In this document: positions 6,999-15,077 of the stretch, piece after piece
How positions within the stretch are numbered: the stretch's first letter is position 1
How the letters are laid out: each line of letters starts with the position of its first letter
Assembly: GCA_913061335.1 (NCBI GenBank)
Contig: CAJXTP010000028.1
Coordinates: forward strand, 1 to 19,026
DNA length: 19,026 bases
Source of the DNA: an uncultured Loktanella sp.
GTDB lineage: Bacteria; Pseudomonadota; Alphaproteobacteria; Rhodobacterales; Rhodobacteraceae
Direction: 5' to 3'
Notes under the pieces: generated by a model
Databases searched by the model: none
What the model was told of the DNA's origin: nothing
The model's input: the letters and a program-made list of their open reading frames with translations, nothing else
Program-made: the position numbers and the translations under genes

Positions 6999-9940
6999 GT
7001 CAAATCCTCCGGTACGGCATCGTCGCTGGTGTCCCATTCGCCAAAGCGCGATAGGTGGTCATAGTTGCTGAAATCCGCTGTCGAGAACATCGCGATACGG
7101 GCCGAGTAGCCACGCGATTTTTGCTGATATTCGCCTATTAGAGCCTGAAAATCATCCCAAACTTGCATGGCCGGATGGTCCTTTAACGGGGCAGGAACAT
7201 CGCGCATTCCGGTATTTACGGCCACGAATGAAGCACCTTCGACCACTTTTCGGCCCACATCAGGAAATGCGCCAAGCTCGATCATTGCGGCCTCAAGCAA
7301 CAGCTGTTTGTCGAACGCGATCTGCTGGTTCTTGGTTGGGACCGCGCCGGTTTTATAATCGTAAACATAGGCCAGACCGTCGATGGTCAAATCAATCCGG
7401 TCCGCCTTGCAGGTCAAATCAACGCCGGTCGACCCAACAGCGATTTTGCCTTCGCGTTCTAGTTCGCGGTGTTGCGCGAGCGCTTGCCGTTCGATTTCAC
7501 CCAAGATGAACCTGTCCGCAACGCGGTCTAACCGCGATAGCCATTGCGCGCGGATGGTTGGCCACGGGCAGTCGCGTGTGAATATCTGTTCAGCGATATT
7601 CATCAGTTTTTCGCGCGCATTGGGTGTGGTCGCATCAATGCCTTGCGCCACGAAGTTCTCCAAAATCTCATGCACGATCATGCCGCGCAATGCTGCATCG
7701 ACGCGCGGTGTCAGCGGGTCAAGGCGGTTAAGGCGTAAAACCTTGCGCGCATAAATTGAATACGGATCGCGGATTAGGGTTTTGACCTGTGTGACCGAAA
7801 TTGATGTCGGACGGGCGACGATGGGTGGTTGCGGCGACGGGCGGTGTGCATTGGGAACAGGCGCGTCGGGAACGGAAAGCGCGGCCGATTTTGCAAGCCA
7901 GACGTCGCCATCTGCCCGCATTCGTGCCAGCGCTGCTGGCCCGTCTTGATTGGGCAAACCGCCCAATAAGTTGACCAATCTGTTGACCCACCGTGATGAT
8001 ACGGTTTCAGCGTCTGCGGATCTTTTTGCGCGGCTGATCCAGACTTCTTTGGCTGCGATTGCTTGCTGGTAATCATGGGCTGACAGCCCGATCCGGCGTT
8101 CGGGCAACAACAATCCTGCGTCGCGCCGCATGTTGCGGTTTAGCCAAGGATCAGGGCTTGCGGACTCTGGCCAAATACCTTCGTTCATGCCGCCTAGGAT
8201 CACGAGATCGGCGCCTTGAACGCGGGCTTCGAGCGTGCCCCAGATCAGAATATTCGGATGTGCCGCGTCGCGATCGCGAACTGTTCCACCCGCCAAAACG
8301 GCACCAAATAAGTTTGTATACTCAAATGGCGTCAGCTTTCCGCCTGCATCCGCGTGGGTGGTTAGGGTGTCACAAACGCGGCGGGCCTCGCGACCGGCGG
8401 CTTCTTTCCAAAGCTCGCTTGTGCCGTCGGCATTTGGGCCGGAGCAGAGGTGCTCAGTTAAGGATAAATGTTGATCAAGATGGTCGGCCAGATCACGAGG
8501 GGTGACGTCATCCAATCCGGTGATCATGCTGCTAACCCAAGCCGCCCAAGCTGCGCGGTCGCCATTTTCATTTTCAGTTTTTACGGCCCAGTTGGCCAAT
8601 GCCTCTGGTGACGGAAATGGTGGACCATAGCGGCGTAATGACAGCTCTAATTCTCGAGTGTAGCGCTGGTGGGGGCCGCGATCGTTGGGTGCTGAATGAC
8701 AAAGCGGATGTTTAAGAAGGGTGAGCAGGCTCTCGCTTGTGATGGCTTGCCCAAATAGATCGGCGGTGTGCCGCAGCATCCGACCTGGAGGCGAAAGCGC
8801 AAGCGGCAAGCCCGCGCTGTCGTCGGGCTTAATGTCCCACCGATCCAATGCGGCGGTGACTTGGCGGGTCAGCATCCGGTCGGGTGAAATCAGCGCGGCG
8901 GTTATGCCGTCTTGGGCGGCAACACGCAGACGCAAAGCGATGGCTTCTGCCTCGGCGCGGGGTGATGCGGCCTCAATCAAGGTCATGTTTTGCGTGGCGG
9001 ATTTTAGATCGCCCAAGTCTGGACCATCGCGCAACCATTGGTCGGTCACGGGCGCGGGGCGCAATGACAGGGACACCAATTTGTTGCGATGCGGATGTGG
9101 TGCTGCGGCATCTGGCCAAGGCGGAACGTCCGTTGGGGCAATGTTCGCGGCAGCCAAAAAGCGGTGGAATCGATACTGTGGGTGGTCTTCGGAAACGCGG
9201 GCATCGGTCATGCTTTCCCAGACGTCAGCGGGCAAATCAAAGTCGAAACCGGGAAGGATAACCGCCCCTTGTGGGAGCTTAGCAACTGCTTGCATCAACA
9301 CAGATGTGGCCCCACGCGATCCCGTAGATCCCGCGACGATGATCGGATGTTGCGGTGGGTTTGTCGCCCATTTTTGTGCCAAGCCAGTCACAACGCGGCG
9401 CAATCGCAGGTCTTTATCAGGCACGGCGTTTTCGTCAAAATAGGGTGTGACGATCTGCAAAAATTTCAGCGCACGATCCCAGTGACCGGACTCGTCGGTC
9501 ACGTCGAGGGTTTGAAATACGTCGGGGCTAACGCCTTCGCCGTGCATTTCCTCCATCAAGGTAGCAAGGCTGTCGGACAAATCATAAAGAGCGGATCGCG
9601 GCGCGAGCTTGTCGTCTTGGGTCAATAAAGCAGCGACCAATTGCGACAATTCCAAGCGGCGGCGCAATGGCGACACCGATAGTGGGCCAGCGTCAATGGT
9701 TGGGTCGTTGGCGAGGTCGGTGATTAGGCGGATCCGTGGCAAAAGCCGCGCTGGGCCTGTGTCGAAAACGGACCTGATCCGGCGTTGTGTCCGGCTGGTG
9801 TTCACGAAAATCTCGACCCGCGCCCAGTCGGCGGGGGCCAATCCAGCACCTTGTTTTTGCAGGCCCGCGACCAACGCCGTCGCAAAATCTGCGCCAGGGG
9901 GCATGCCAAAGATGCGAGGGGACTTACTGGTGTCAAACAT
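6995..9940 (-). CDS. addB: AddB, partner nuclease subunit of AddAB (alphaproteobacterial type)
   Basis: Second subunit of the AddAB end-resection complex. The product is 981 residues. The N-terminal half is an inactivated helicase-like region; I see no GxGKT/S Walker A motif near the N-terminus, where it would be expected (KSPRIFGMPPGADFATAL). The C-terminal nuclease has SVTQVKTLIRDPYSIYARK, GMIVHEILENF and YDYKTG with Asp861 and Lys863. The cysteine cluster that ties an iron-sulfur site into Bacillus-type AddB is not visible in the C-terminal 116 residues, which contain no Cys. The start at 9940 has GAGG six bases upstream and overlaps the murU end by 8 bp; the stop overlaps addA as ATGA. 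Identification is strong from the nuclease motifs and pairing with addA. Confidence 0.94.
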   Translation of the reverse strand: MFDTSKSPRIFGMPPGADFATALVAGLQKQGAGLAPADWARVEIFVNTSRTQRRIRSVFDTGPARLLPRIRLITDLANDPTIDAGPLSVSPLRRRLELSQLVAALLTQDDKLAPRSALYDLSDSLATLMEEMHGEGVSPDVFQTLDVTDESGHWDRALKFLQIVTPYFDENAVPDKDLRLRRVVTGLAQKWATNPPQHPIIVAGSTGSRGATSVLMQAVAKLPQGAVILPGFDFDLPADVWESMTDARVSEDHPQYRFHRFLAAANIAPTDVPPWPDAAAPHPHRNKLVSLSLRPAPVTDQWLRDGPDLGDLKSATQNMTLIEAASPRAEAEAIALRLRVAAQDGITAALISPDRMLTRQVTAALDRWDIKPDDSAGLPLALSPPGRMLRHTADLFGQAITSESLLTLLKHPLCHSAPNDRGPHQRYTRELELSLRRYGPPFPSPEALANWAVKTENENGDRAAWAAWVSSMITGLDDVTPRDLADHLDQHLSLTEHLCSGPNADGTSELWKEAAGREARRVCDTLTTHADAGGKLTPFEYTNLFGAVLAGGTVRDRDAAHPNILIWGTLEARVQGADLVILGGMNEGIWPESASPDPWLNRNMRRDAGLLLPERRIGLSAHDYQQAIAAKEVWISRAKRSADAETVSSRWVNRLVNLLGGLPNQDGPAALARMRADGDVWLAKSAALSVPDAPVPNAHRPSPQPPIVARPTSISVTQVKTLIRDPYSIYARKVLRLNRLDPLTPRVDAALRGMIVHEILENFVAQGIDATTPNAREKLMNIAEQIFTRDCPWPTIRAQWLSRLDRVADRFILGEIERQALAQHRELEREGKIAVGSTGVDLTCKADRIDLTIDGLAYVYDYKTGAVPTKNQQIAFDKQLLLEAAMIELGAFPDVGRKVVEGASFVAVNTGMRDVPAPLKDHPAMQVWDDFQALIGEYQQKSRGYSARIAMFSTADFSNYDHLSRFGEWDTSDDAVPEDLT

Positions 9941-10613
9941 GGGAAGCCTCGATCATATTTTCCGCAGTTGCGATGCTTTCGGGTTGGCCGACGTCGCACC
10001 ATTGCCCCGTATATGAGACGCCGAAAAGCCCGCCGCGTGCTGCGATCCTATCCCAAACGACGTTCATCGAAAATACGGCGTCGGTGATGTGAACTAGGTC
10101 ATCCGTGCGGATCATTTGCAGGCCAGAATAGACGTCGCCCGCACCACGGGTAAGCCGCCCATCTGGGTCGCGGTTAAAGTCGCCAGCGCCAAGGTGACCG
10201 TGCACGGAAGGTTTGGGGATGGTCACCAACAAAGCTTCCATTTCGGGTTTCCACGCCGCCAACAGCATCGCGATTGGACTTGGCCCCGCCCAAACCGCAT
10301 CGGTATTGAGCGTCACCACGGGTGACCCAGCAAGAAGTGGTGCGGCTTTACGTAAACCACCGCCAGTTTCCAAAAGCCCATCAGCTTCGTCAGAGTATGT
10401 CACATCGTGCCCGCTAAGGTGATCGCGTATCATCTGGCCTTTGTAATGAAGGTTTATGACAACCGGTCCGACGTCCAAACCGTGCGTCAACGCCAAAGCG
10501 TGATCGATCAATGGCGTCCCCGCGACGGGAACAAGTGGCTTGGGTTGATCAGCGGTCAGCGCGCTCATGCGGGTCCCAAACCCGGCAGCAAACAAAAGGA
10601 TCGGTGTCGTCAT
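9933..10613 (-). CDS. murU: MurU-like N-acetylmuramate alpha-1-phosphate uridylyltransferase
   Basis: Sugar-1-phosphate nucleotidyltransferase of 226 residues. In the peptidoglycan recycling route known from Pseudomonas and relatives, MurU turns MurNAc-alpha-1-phosphate and UTP into UDP-MurNAc, bypassing MurA. Visible: LLFAAGFGTRM signature (6-16), KPLVPVAGTPLIDH (25-38), ETGGGLRKAAPLL, NTDAVW with the metal-binding Asp near 104, and WCDVGQPES near the C-terminus. The frame is open far upstream, but the ATG at 10613 fits the family N-terminus and overlaps the amgK stop as ATGA. The ribosome-binding site is weak, as expected for coupled translation. Sugar specificity is inferred from the neighbouring amgK rather than read from residues. 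Confidence 0.88.
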   Translation of the reverse strand: MTTPILLFAAGFGTRMSALTADQPKPLVPVAGTPLIDHALALTHGLDVGPVVINLHYKGQMIRDHLSGHDVTYSDEADGLLETGGGLRKAAPLLAGSPVVTLNTDAVWAGPSPIAMLLAAWKPEMEALLVTIPKPSVHGHLGAGDFNRDPDGRLTRGAGDVYSGLQMIRTDDLVHITDAVFSMNVVWDRIAARGGLFGVSYTGQWCDVGQPESIATAENMIEASHV

Positions 10614-11557
10614 TTCGGGCTCAGTCTTTGTAGGGTTGGCGCGTCGGGCGGCGGCAAGATTGCCATGACTGTTTTGTTGAGCTTGCCAAGCGCGGGATGC
10701 GATAAATCTTGCATCAGATAGCGCCAAACGCGTGGGATGAATTGAAGATAATGCGGTTTGCCTCCGTGTGATGCCAGCCGCGCAAAGATGCCCAAAATCC
10801 GCAAATTCCGTTGCGCACCGACACAGGCCAAATGTGCGCTCATTTCGGTCACATCGCGACCGACGTGGTCGCAAAATTGCTGGGTGACCGCCTTGCTAAC
10901 GGTATCGTCGACGTCGCGCCGCGCGTCGCGGATCAATGACATAAGATCATATCCCAGCGGGGCCATGCAGGCGTCTTGGAAATCCAACAGTCCAACCCGA
11001 TCCGTGCCAGTCTCGTTTGGGCGCCAGATGAGGTTTTCCGCATGATAATCGCGCAGTGCTAAGTGCAGTGATGGACCAACGTGTGAAATGAGTGCGTCGA
11101 GCATCGCATCACAAAGTGGGGCCGTTTTGGTCGGGTCATTTGCATAAAATTCGGCTGCGAGGCCAATCATGTCAGCGGCTGCTTTGTGGGTCATTTTGGG
11201 AACGTCGACGGTAATATTTTTGTCGTGCAGGTGGCACAACACATCGGTTGCAGCCTTGTACAAGGCAGGCTCATCGTTTGGGTTTTGGGTCAAATGCTGG
11301 GCGAAATCTGTTTGCCCAAGGTCGGAAATAATCATCAACCCTTGGTCTGGATCATGCGCGTAAATTTTTGGCGGGCAAAGGCCCGCGTTGGCCAATGTTG
11401 ACGCGATTTGCGCGAATCGAAACGTATCCCCTGACGGGTCGGTCATGAGGATGGCGGGGGGCTGAACAAGTCTGGCATATTGCCGCGCAGACGCATCACC
11501 GGCAATCGGTGTCAGGTCAGCGTCTTCCCAAGCTGTCCCGCGCAAAAAATCATGCAT
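10610..11557 (-). CDS. amgK: AmgK-like anomeric MurNAc/GlcNAc kinase (aminoglycoside phosphotransferase fold)
   Basis: Cytoplasmic sugar kinase of 315 residues that phosphorylates MurNAc at the anomeric position, giving the MurU substrate. Visible: AGDASARQYARL near the N-terminus (nucleotide-binding loop of this family), the catalytic loop LRDYHAENLIW (Asp, His and Asn of the APH fold), and LLDFQDACMAPLGYDLMSL (metal-binding Asp). The chosen ATG at 11557 overlaps tsaE by 8 bp and puts FLRGTAWEDADLTPIAGDAS at the front as usual. An in-frame ATG at 11590 is the alternative; neither has a strong Shine-Dalgarno. Databases often call such genes aminoglycoside phosphotransferase, but the tsaE-amgK-murU context argues for wall recycling rather than drug resistance. 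Confidence 0.87.
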   Translation of the reverse strand: MHDFLRGTAWEDADLTPIAGDASARQYARLVQPPAILMTDPSGDTFRFAQIASTLANAGLCPPKIYAHDPDQGLMIISDLGQTDFAQHLTQNPNDEPALYKAATDVLCHLHDKNITVDVPKMTHKAAADMIGLAAEFYANDPTKTAPLCDAMLDALISHVGPSLHLALRDYHAENLIWRPNETGTDRVGLLDFQDACMAPLGYDLMSLIRDARRDVDDTVSKAVTQQFCDHVGRDVTEMSAHLACVGAQRNLRILGIFARLASHGGKPHYLQFIPRVWRYLMQDLSHPALGKLNKTVMAILPPPDAPTLQRLSPK

Positions 11558-12002
11558 CCGAAAAAGCCGCACAAAGATGGGGCGGGACATTGGCCGTAAG
11601 GTGGTGTGAGCCCTCGCCAACGGAGAACGAAAATCTTGCCGCGCTTTCGGGTTGGTCCGACCCAAGGCGGTCAGGCCATTCGATAAGGCAGATCGCCGTG
11701 TCGAATGCATCGATTAACCCAAGTTCCGTCGCCTCGTCGGGATGGGTCAGTCGGTAAAGGTCGCAATGCCAGATGTCGCCCGCGTCGTCGTCATAGGTTT
11801 GCACCAATGTGAATGTCGGGGATGGCACGTCTTCTTGCCTACCCAAGCGCGCGCGGATTAAAGCGCGTGAAAATGCGGTTTTTCCTGCGCCAATCGGCCC
11901 TTCCAATAAGATACAATCGCCGATTTTTAGCAATGGCGCCATGCGGGAGGCCAGTGCAGCGGTCGCCAATTCGTCGCGAAGATGGAGATCGAATGTTGTC
12001 AT
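11550..12002 (-). CDS. tsaE: TsaE, ATPase for tRNA t6A37 modification
   Basis: P-loop ATPase of 150 residues that works with TsaB and TsaD in threonylcarbamoylation of adenosine 37 in ANN-decoding tRNAs. Visible: Walker A GPIGAGKT (35-42), the switch segment SPTFTLVQTY (61-70), HCDLYRL (79-85), and IEWPDRLG (107-114), all hallmarks of the family. The ATG at 12002 is the only sensible start; upstream TTGGGG is a poor Shine-Dalgarno and lies in a small inverted repeat. The gene follows the DivL-like gene by 42 bp, and its stop is overlapped by amgK. Confidence 0.95.
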   Translation of the reverse strand: MTTFDLHLRDELATAALASRMAPLLKIGDCILLEGPIGAGKTAFSRALIRARLGRQEDVPSPTFTLVQTYDDDAGDIWHCDLYRLTHPDEATELGLIDAFDTAICLIEWPDRLGSDQPESAARFSFSVGEGSHHLTANVPPHLCAAFSDA

Positions 12003-12003
12003 G

Positions 12004-12024
12004 CCCCAAGATTATGATTTGGGG
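12004..12024. repeat. Inverted repeat upstream of tsaE
   Basis: CCCCAA (12004-12009) and TTGGGG (12019-12024) form a 6-bp perfect stem with a 9-base loop, ending two bases before the tsaE ATG at 12002. In the transcript it would cover the ribosome-binding region of tsaE. There is no T-tract, so termination of divL is unlikely. Confidence 0.45.
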
Positions 12025-12044
12025 GGTGGCACCTGCAAGTCAAT

Positions 12045-13625
12045 TCAACGTTTGGCGGCCAACAATGCAGGGTCAATTTGGGTTAACTTTTGGATCGTCG
12101 GCTTTGGAGGTCGATCAAATTTGAACCTGATCAAGGTCATGCCGCCCGCAATCGGATCAGCCTGACAGGTGATGTGGCGTCCGTCATCCATGATTGCGGT
12201 ATCGGTCCAAGGTTGACGCAAACCCATATGACTGGAAAATTCGCGCAGATTTGTCCAAATGCGCGACGGCGTGCATCGACTTTGCCATTTGCGCAGCTCA
12301 ACCCGCAGGTCATAGTGCGTTATCCCGTCCGCAAGATCGGTACCCCAAAGCGCGCTATATGCGGCGTTTGCCATAACAAGATTGCCAGCGTTCGAGAACA
12401 CAACAACGGCATCCTCAATATGATCCAGCACGGCTTGGCCAGTTTCAATTTCAGACCGAAATCTGCGGGTCAACGAAATTTCGGCGCTAATATCTTCGAA
12501 GAACAGAGCGAACGCGCCGTCGGGATGGGGTCGACCAGTGACGCGGAAAGTTTGCCCGTCCGGTAAATTCCAATGCTCGGAATACGTGCCGTTTTTCGCG
12601 GCGTGCTCCATCGCGCTGAATTGCTCGCGCCAAGAAGTGTAGTTTTTCGGCTCCGGGAGCATTCTGGATTCGCGGAGCCTGTCAAGAACGGCATCGAGCG
12701 TTGGCCGCCCTGACAGGAATTCAAAGTTTAGGCCAGTCATATCCAACAACGCCGGATTGAATGTGGCCAATTGCCGACGCCGGTCGAAGATCGCAAGGCC
12801 GATGGAAAGTTGGGCAAAAGTCTGACTAAGCGTTTGTACGAAATCGCGCTGGGCCAGTTCGGCACGCACAACAGAATCGGCGTCTGTTGCATAGTGGAAA
12901 GCACCCGTTTCTGATTTGTATGTGGTGATGTCATACCAACGTGGCGTGTCTTGTTCAGCCGTCTGAAGCGATTTTCGCGTCTGGGCGGATTCAAGACCTA
13001 TGGTATCGTCAAAGTCGTTAAACAGTGGGGCATTAGACAAGCGAGCCGGCGCGATTTCCGAACTGGCGCAAGCATCTGCGACGTCAAAATATGCATCGTT
13101 TGCCCAAAGAAGCTGGCCTTTTGCGTTGCACCGCCACATCATCGTGGGCGCGTTTTTGACGACATCGCGCAGCACTGACAATTCAGTGTTTTCCTTGGCC
13201 AAAGTTAAAGCGTTGATTTGGGCGATGTTTGCGTCAGAATGTCGTCCAACGCTGATGCGAACTGAATGTCCCGCGCGTACGATGTTTAACCAACTGGAGG
13301 ACCCATCATTGGCCGTCAAAACAACTGGATCGATGCCACACTCGTCAAGCGTTTGTCGCAGGTCGCCAAATGTCGGTGCAAGCACAGCAATAATCGAATC
13401 TCGATGCTGTGCGGAAATTCCGGCCTGAGAAAGCAGCACTGCCGCATCACCCGTTGAGTCAATGATTTCTTCGCCATCAAGCAGAAAAGCGATGTCGTCA
13501 CGACTGATTTCGCGCCGCAACCGCTGGGGTCGACGAGACGCAATATAGGACACGCCAATGCCCACTGTTGCGATAACGGCAGCCGTAATGGCGACCGCAA
13601 TTAGATCAAGAATTCCCAATGACAT
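12045..13625 (-). CDS. divL: DivL-like multi-PAS membrane protein lacking a kinase domain
   Basis: 526-residue protein with one N-terminal transmembrane segment (about 5-28, LDLIAVAITAAVIATVG) and then four PAS-like regions at about 43-125, 150-260, 265-385 and 395-505. The best are KNAPTMMWRCNAKGQLLWAN, LSIGLAIFDRRRQLATFN and IEDAVVVFSNAGNLVMAN. It ends soon after the last PAS; there is no H-box, N-box or G-box, so it cannot be a histidine kinase by itself. Layout and position before tsaE match the PAS-only DivL of Rhodobacterales, which modulates the CckA-ChpT-CtrA phosphorelay; in Rhodobacter capsulatus loss of DivL alters CtrA phosphorylation and gene transfer agent output. The start is the ATG at 13625; an in-frame TTG nine codons earlier is less likely. 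A CtrA-type site precedes it. The DivL name is an inference; the PAS call is firm. Confidence 0.72.
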   Translation of the reverse strand: MSLGILDLIAVAITAAVIATVGIGVSYIASRRPQRLRREISRDDIAFLLDGEEIIDSTGDAAVLLSQAGISAQHRDSIIAVLAPTFGDLRQTLDECGIDPVVLTANDGSSSWLNIVRAGHSVRISVGRHSDANIAQINALTLAKENTELSVLRDVVKNAPTMMWRCNAKGQLLWANDAYFDVADACASSEIAPARLSNAPLFNDFDDTIGLESAQTRKSLQTAEQDTPRWYDITTYKSETGAFHYATDADSVVRAELAQRDFVQTLSQTFAQLSIGLAIFDRRRQLATFNPALLDMTGLNFEFLSGRPTLDAVLDRLRESRMLPEPKNYTSWREQFSAMEHAAKNGTYSEHWNLPDGQTFRVTGRPHPDGAFALFFEDISAEISLTRRFRSEIETGQAVLDHIEDAVVVFSNAGNLVMANAAYSALWGTDLADGITHYDLRVELRKWQSRCTPSRIWTNLREFSSHMGLRQPWTDTAIMDDGRHITCQADPIAGGMTLIRFKFDRPPKPTIQKLTQIDPALLAAKR

Positions 13626-13643
13626 GTCTATGACCGCCCATTT

Positions 13644-13663
13644 ATGTCCCAAAGGAACATTCC
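13644..13663. repeat. Inverted repeats in the divL leader
   Basis: Plus strand 13654-13663 is GGAA-CA-TTCC, a 4-bp-arm palindrome. It overlaps a longer imperfect one, ATGTCCC-AAA-GGAACAT (13644-13660, 6 of 7 pairs). They lie between the CtrA-type site and the divL start. They could be an operator or an RNA hairpin; there is no T-tract, so it is not a terminator of regB. Confidence 0.35.
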
Positions 13664-13671
13664 AATATGAA

Positions 13672-13688
13672 GGTTAATGTCGGGTTAA
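13672..13688 (-). promoter_or_regulatory. Predicted CtrA binding site upstream of divL
   Basis: Minus strand TTAACCCGACATTAACC: two TTAA half-sites separated by exactly seven bases and ending TTAAC, a perfect match to the CtrA consensus TTAA-N7-TTAAC. The proximal edge is 47 bp from the divL ATG and the site lies in the 72-bp gap after regB. A possible -35 (TTGGAA) follows closely downstream, so CtrA could activate from just upstream of it. Two TTAA words at this spacing are uncommon by chance in DNA of this composition, but the site is untested. Confidence 0.6.
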
Positions 13689-13694
13689 GCTTTG

Positions 13695-15068
13695 CTAATG
13701 AATTTGAAACGGTTCGTTATCACCTAGGGCAGCCCCTGTCGCATCAGACTGCGGAGAGTGTGGCCATATCACTTCGATAACGGCCCCGCCGTGCCCATAA
13801 ATATGACGCGCTGCATTGCGGAATTGGATGCGGGCACCTGACCGTTCCAAAAGGGTTTTGGCGATAAATAGTCCCAGTCCCATACCAGAATAACCGGGCC
13901 TTTTTTTAGTGTCCGCACCAGTACGACGCCTGCGCACAAACGGGTCACCAATGCGACCAATGACCGATGCAGGGAACCCTGCGCCATCGTCAGAAATTTG
14001 CACCCGCAATTCAGTTTCTGTCCAGCTGATTGTCACATCAACGGACGATTCGGAAAAGTCGACGGCGTTTTGGATAAGATTGCGCAAGCCGTGCACGATC
14101 TCGGGGCGACGCGGCACGATGGGGTGTTTTCCGGCGCTGATATCCTCCGGGCCAACATGATAGTTAATCGATTTTCCGCGATCTGCATGTGGCTCTGCGG
14201 CTTCACGAACCAATGCCTCAATTGGGCCGTTCTGAATTTGGCGATCGTCTTTACCGGCGCGTCCCATCGACAATAGGATCTCGCGGCAACGAGCGGCTTG
14301 GGCATGGATTAGATTAACGTCTTCTGTCAGTTCAGGATCACCTGCGACCTCGGCGCGCAACTCGCCGCTGACCAGCATAATTGTCGCGAGAGGTGTGCCA
14401 AGTTCATGTGCCGTCGCCGCAACAACGCCACCTAAGTCAGTCAACTTTTGCTCACGCGATAATGCCAACTGTGTTGCTAGCAAAGCCTCGCCCATGTTGT
14501 GCATTTCCGTGGTGACTTGGCGGGCGTAAATTCCCAAAAACACGACCCCAATCACCAGTGCCAACCAAAACCCGAATTGAAACAGAACGGGTAACATCAG
14601 CGAAACACCGTTCGCTGTGACAATAGGCAAGCTAAATTGGCTTAGGATGGACGTTAGTATAATTGCGGCAGTCCCCAACAAAACCGTACTGCCCAGGTGA
14701 AGGACGGTCGCGGCGATTGTCACGGGCGCCAACAGCAACATCGCAAATGGATTGTTCAGACCGCCCGTAAGAAATAACAGGACGCTAAGCTGGACGATAT
14801 CAAACGTCAGCATCAAGAATGCTTCCCGCTCCTTCAGCCGTTTGTTTTCGGGGTAAATGAAGCCGCTGAACAGGTTCACAATGATTGACGCGCCGATGGT
14901 CATGGCGGCCAGCCCAGTTTCAAGTTTCAGGTCAAATATCCGCACGGCGACGATCAACGCGAGAGTCTGGCCAAGCACAGCGAACCAGCGAAGCGTAACA
15001 AGTGTCCGTAGGCGCACCCAATTGCTGCGCTGTCGTTCTTCAAACATTTCGAATTCAGTACCGGACAT
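13695..15068 (-). CDS. regB: RegB/PrrB, redox-sensing membrane histidine kinase
   Basis: Sensor kinase of the RegB-RegA global redox system; active under low oxygen, it phosphorylates RegA. The product is 457 residues with six hydrophobic segments in about 25-185. The quinone-binding box GGLNNPF is at 102-108. H-box TAHELGTPLA has the phospho-acceptor His221, and the redox-active cysteine is Cys261 in AARCREIL. The N-box is LRNLIQNAVDFS (Asn334), with ATP-lid motifs DDGAGF (360-365) and GMGLGLFIA (395-403). All residues needed for redox control are present. The ATG at 15068 has AAGGAT five bases upstream and gives the family N-terminus (NWVRLRTLVTLRWFAVLGQ); the longer open frame would run back across the divergent promoter region. 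It is transcribed away from senC-regA. Confidence 0.95.
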   Translation of the reverse strand: MSGTEFEMFEERQRSNWVRLRTLVTLRWFAVLGQTLALIVAVRIFDLKLETGLAAMTIGASIIVNLFSGFIYPENKRLKEREAFLMLTFDIVQLSVLLFLTGGLNNPFAMLLLAPVTIAATVLHLGSTVLLGTAAIILTSILSQFSLPIVTANGVSLMLPVLFQFGFWLALVIGVVFLGIYARQVTTEMHNMGEALLATQLALSREQKLTDLGGVVAATAHELGTPLATIMLVSGELRAEVAGDPELTEDVNLIHAQAARCREILLSMGRAGKDDRQIQNGPIEALVREAAEPHADRGKSINYHVGPEDISAGKHPIVPRRPEIVHGLRNLIQNAVDFSESSVDVTISWTETELRVQISDDGAGFPASVIGRIGDPFVRRRRTGADTKKRPGYSGMGLGLFIAKTLLERSGARIQFRNAARHIYGHGGAVIEVIWPHSPQSDATGAALGDNEPFQIH

Positions 15069-15077
15069 CACGGATCC

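Noticed and set aside
8721..9443. Plus-strand open frame of 240 codons inside addB
   Set aside because: It is a shadow of the addB frame: Arg/Ser/Ala-rich composition, no recognisable domain, no ribosome-binding site, and no room for its own promoter.
10614..10874. N-terminal extension of 87 codons on the murU frame
   Set aside because: It lies entirely within amgK in another frame, is Arg-rich without structure, and the nucleotidyltransferase signature begins right after the ATG at 10613.
10610..11557. amgK as an aminoglycoside resistance gene
   Set aside because: It has the phosphotransferase fold, but its place between tsaE and murU is the conserved chromosomal context of the wall-recycling kinase, with no sign of transfer.
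12003..12024. Inverted repeat as a terminator of the divL-like gene
   Set aside because: No T-tract follows on the minus strand, and tsaE starts two bases later, so it cannot end transcription usefully.
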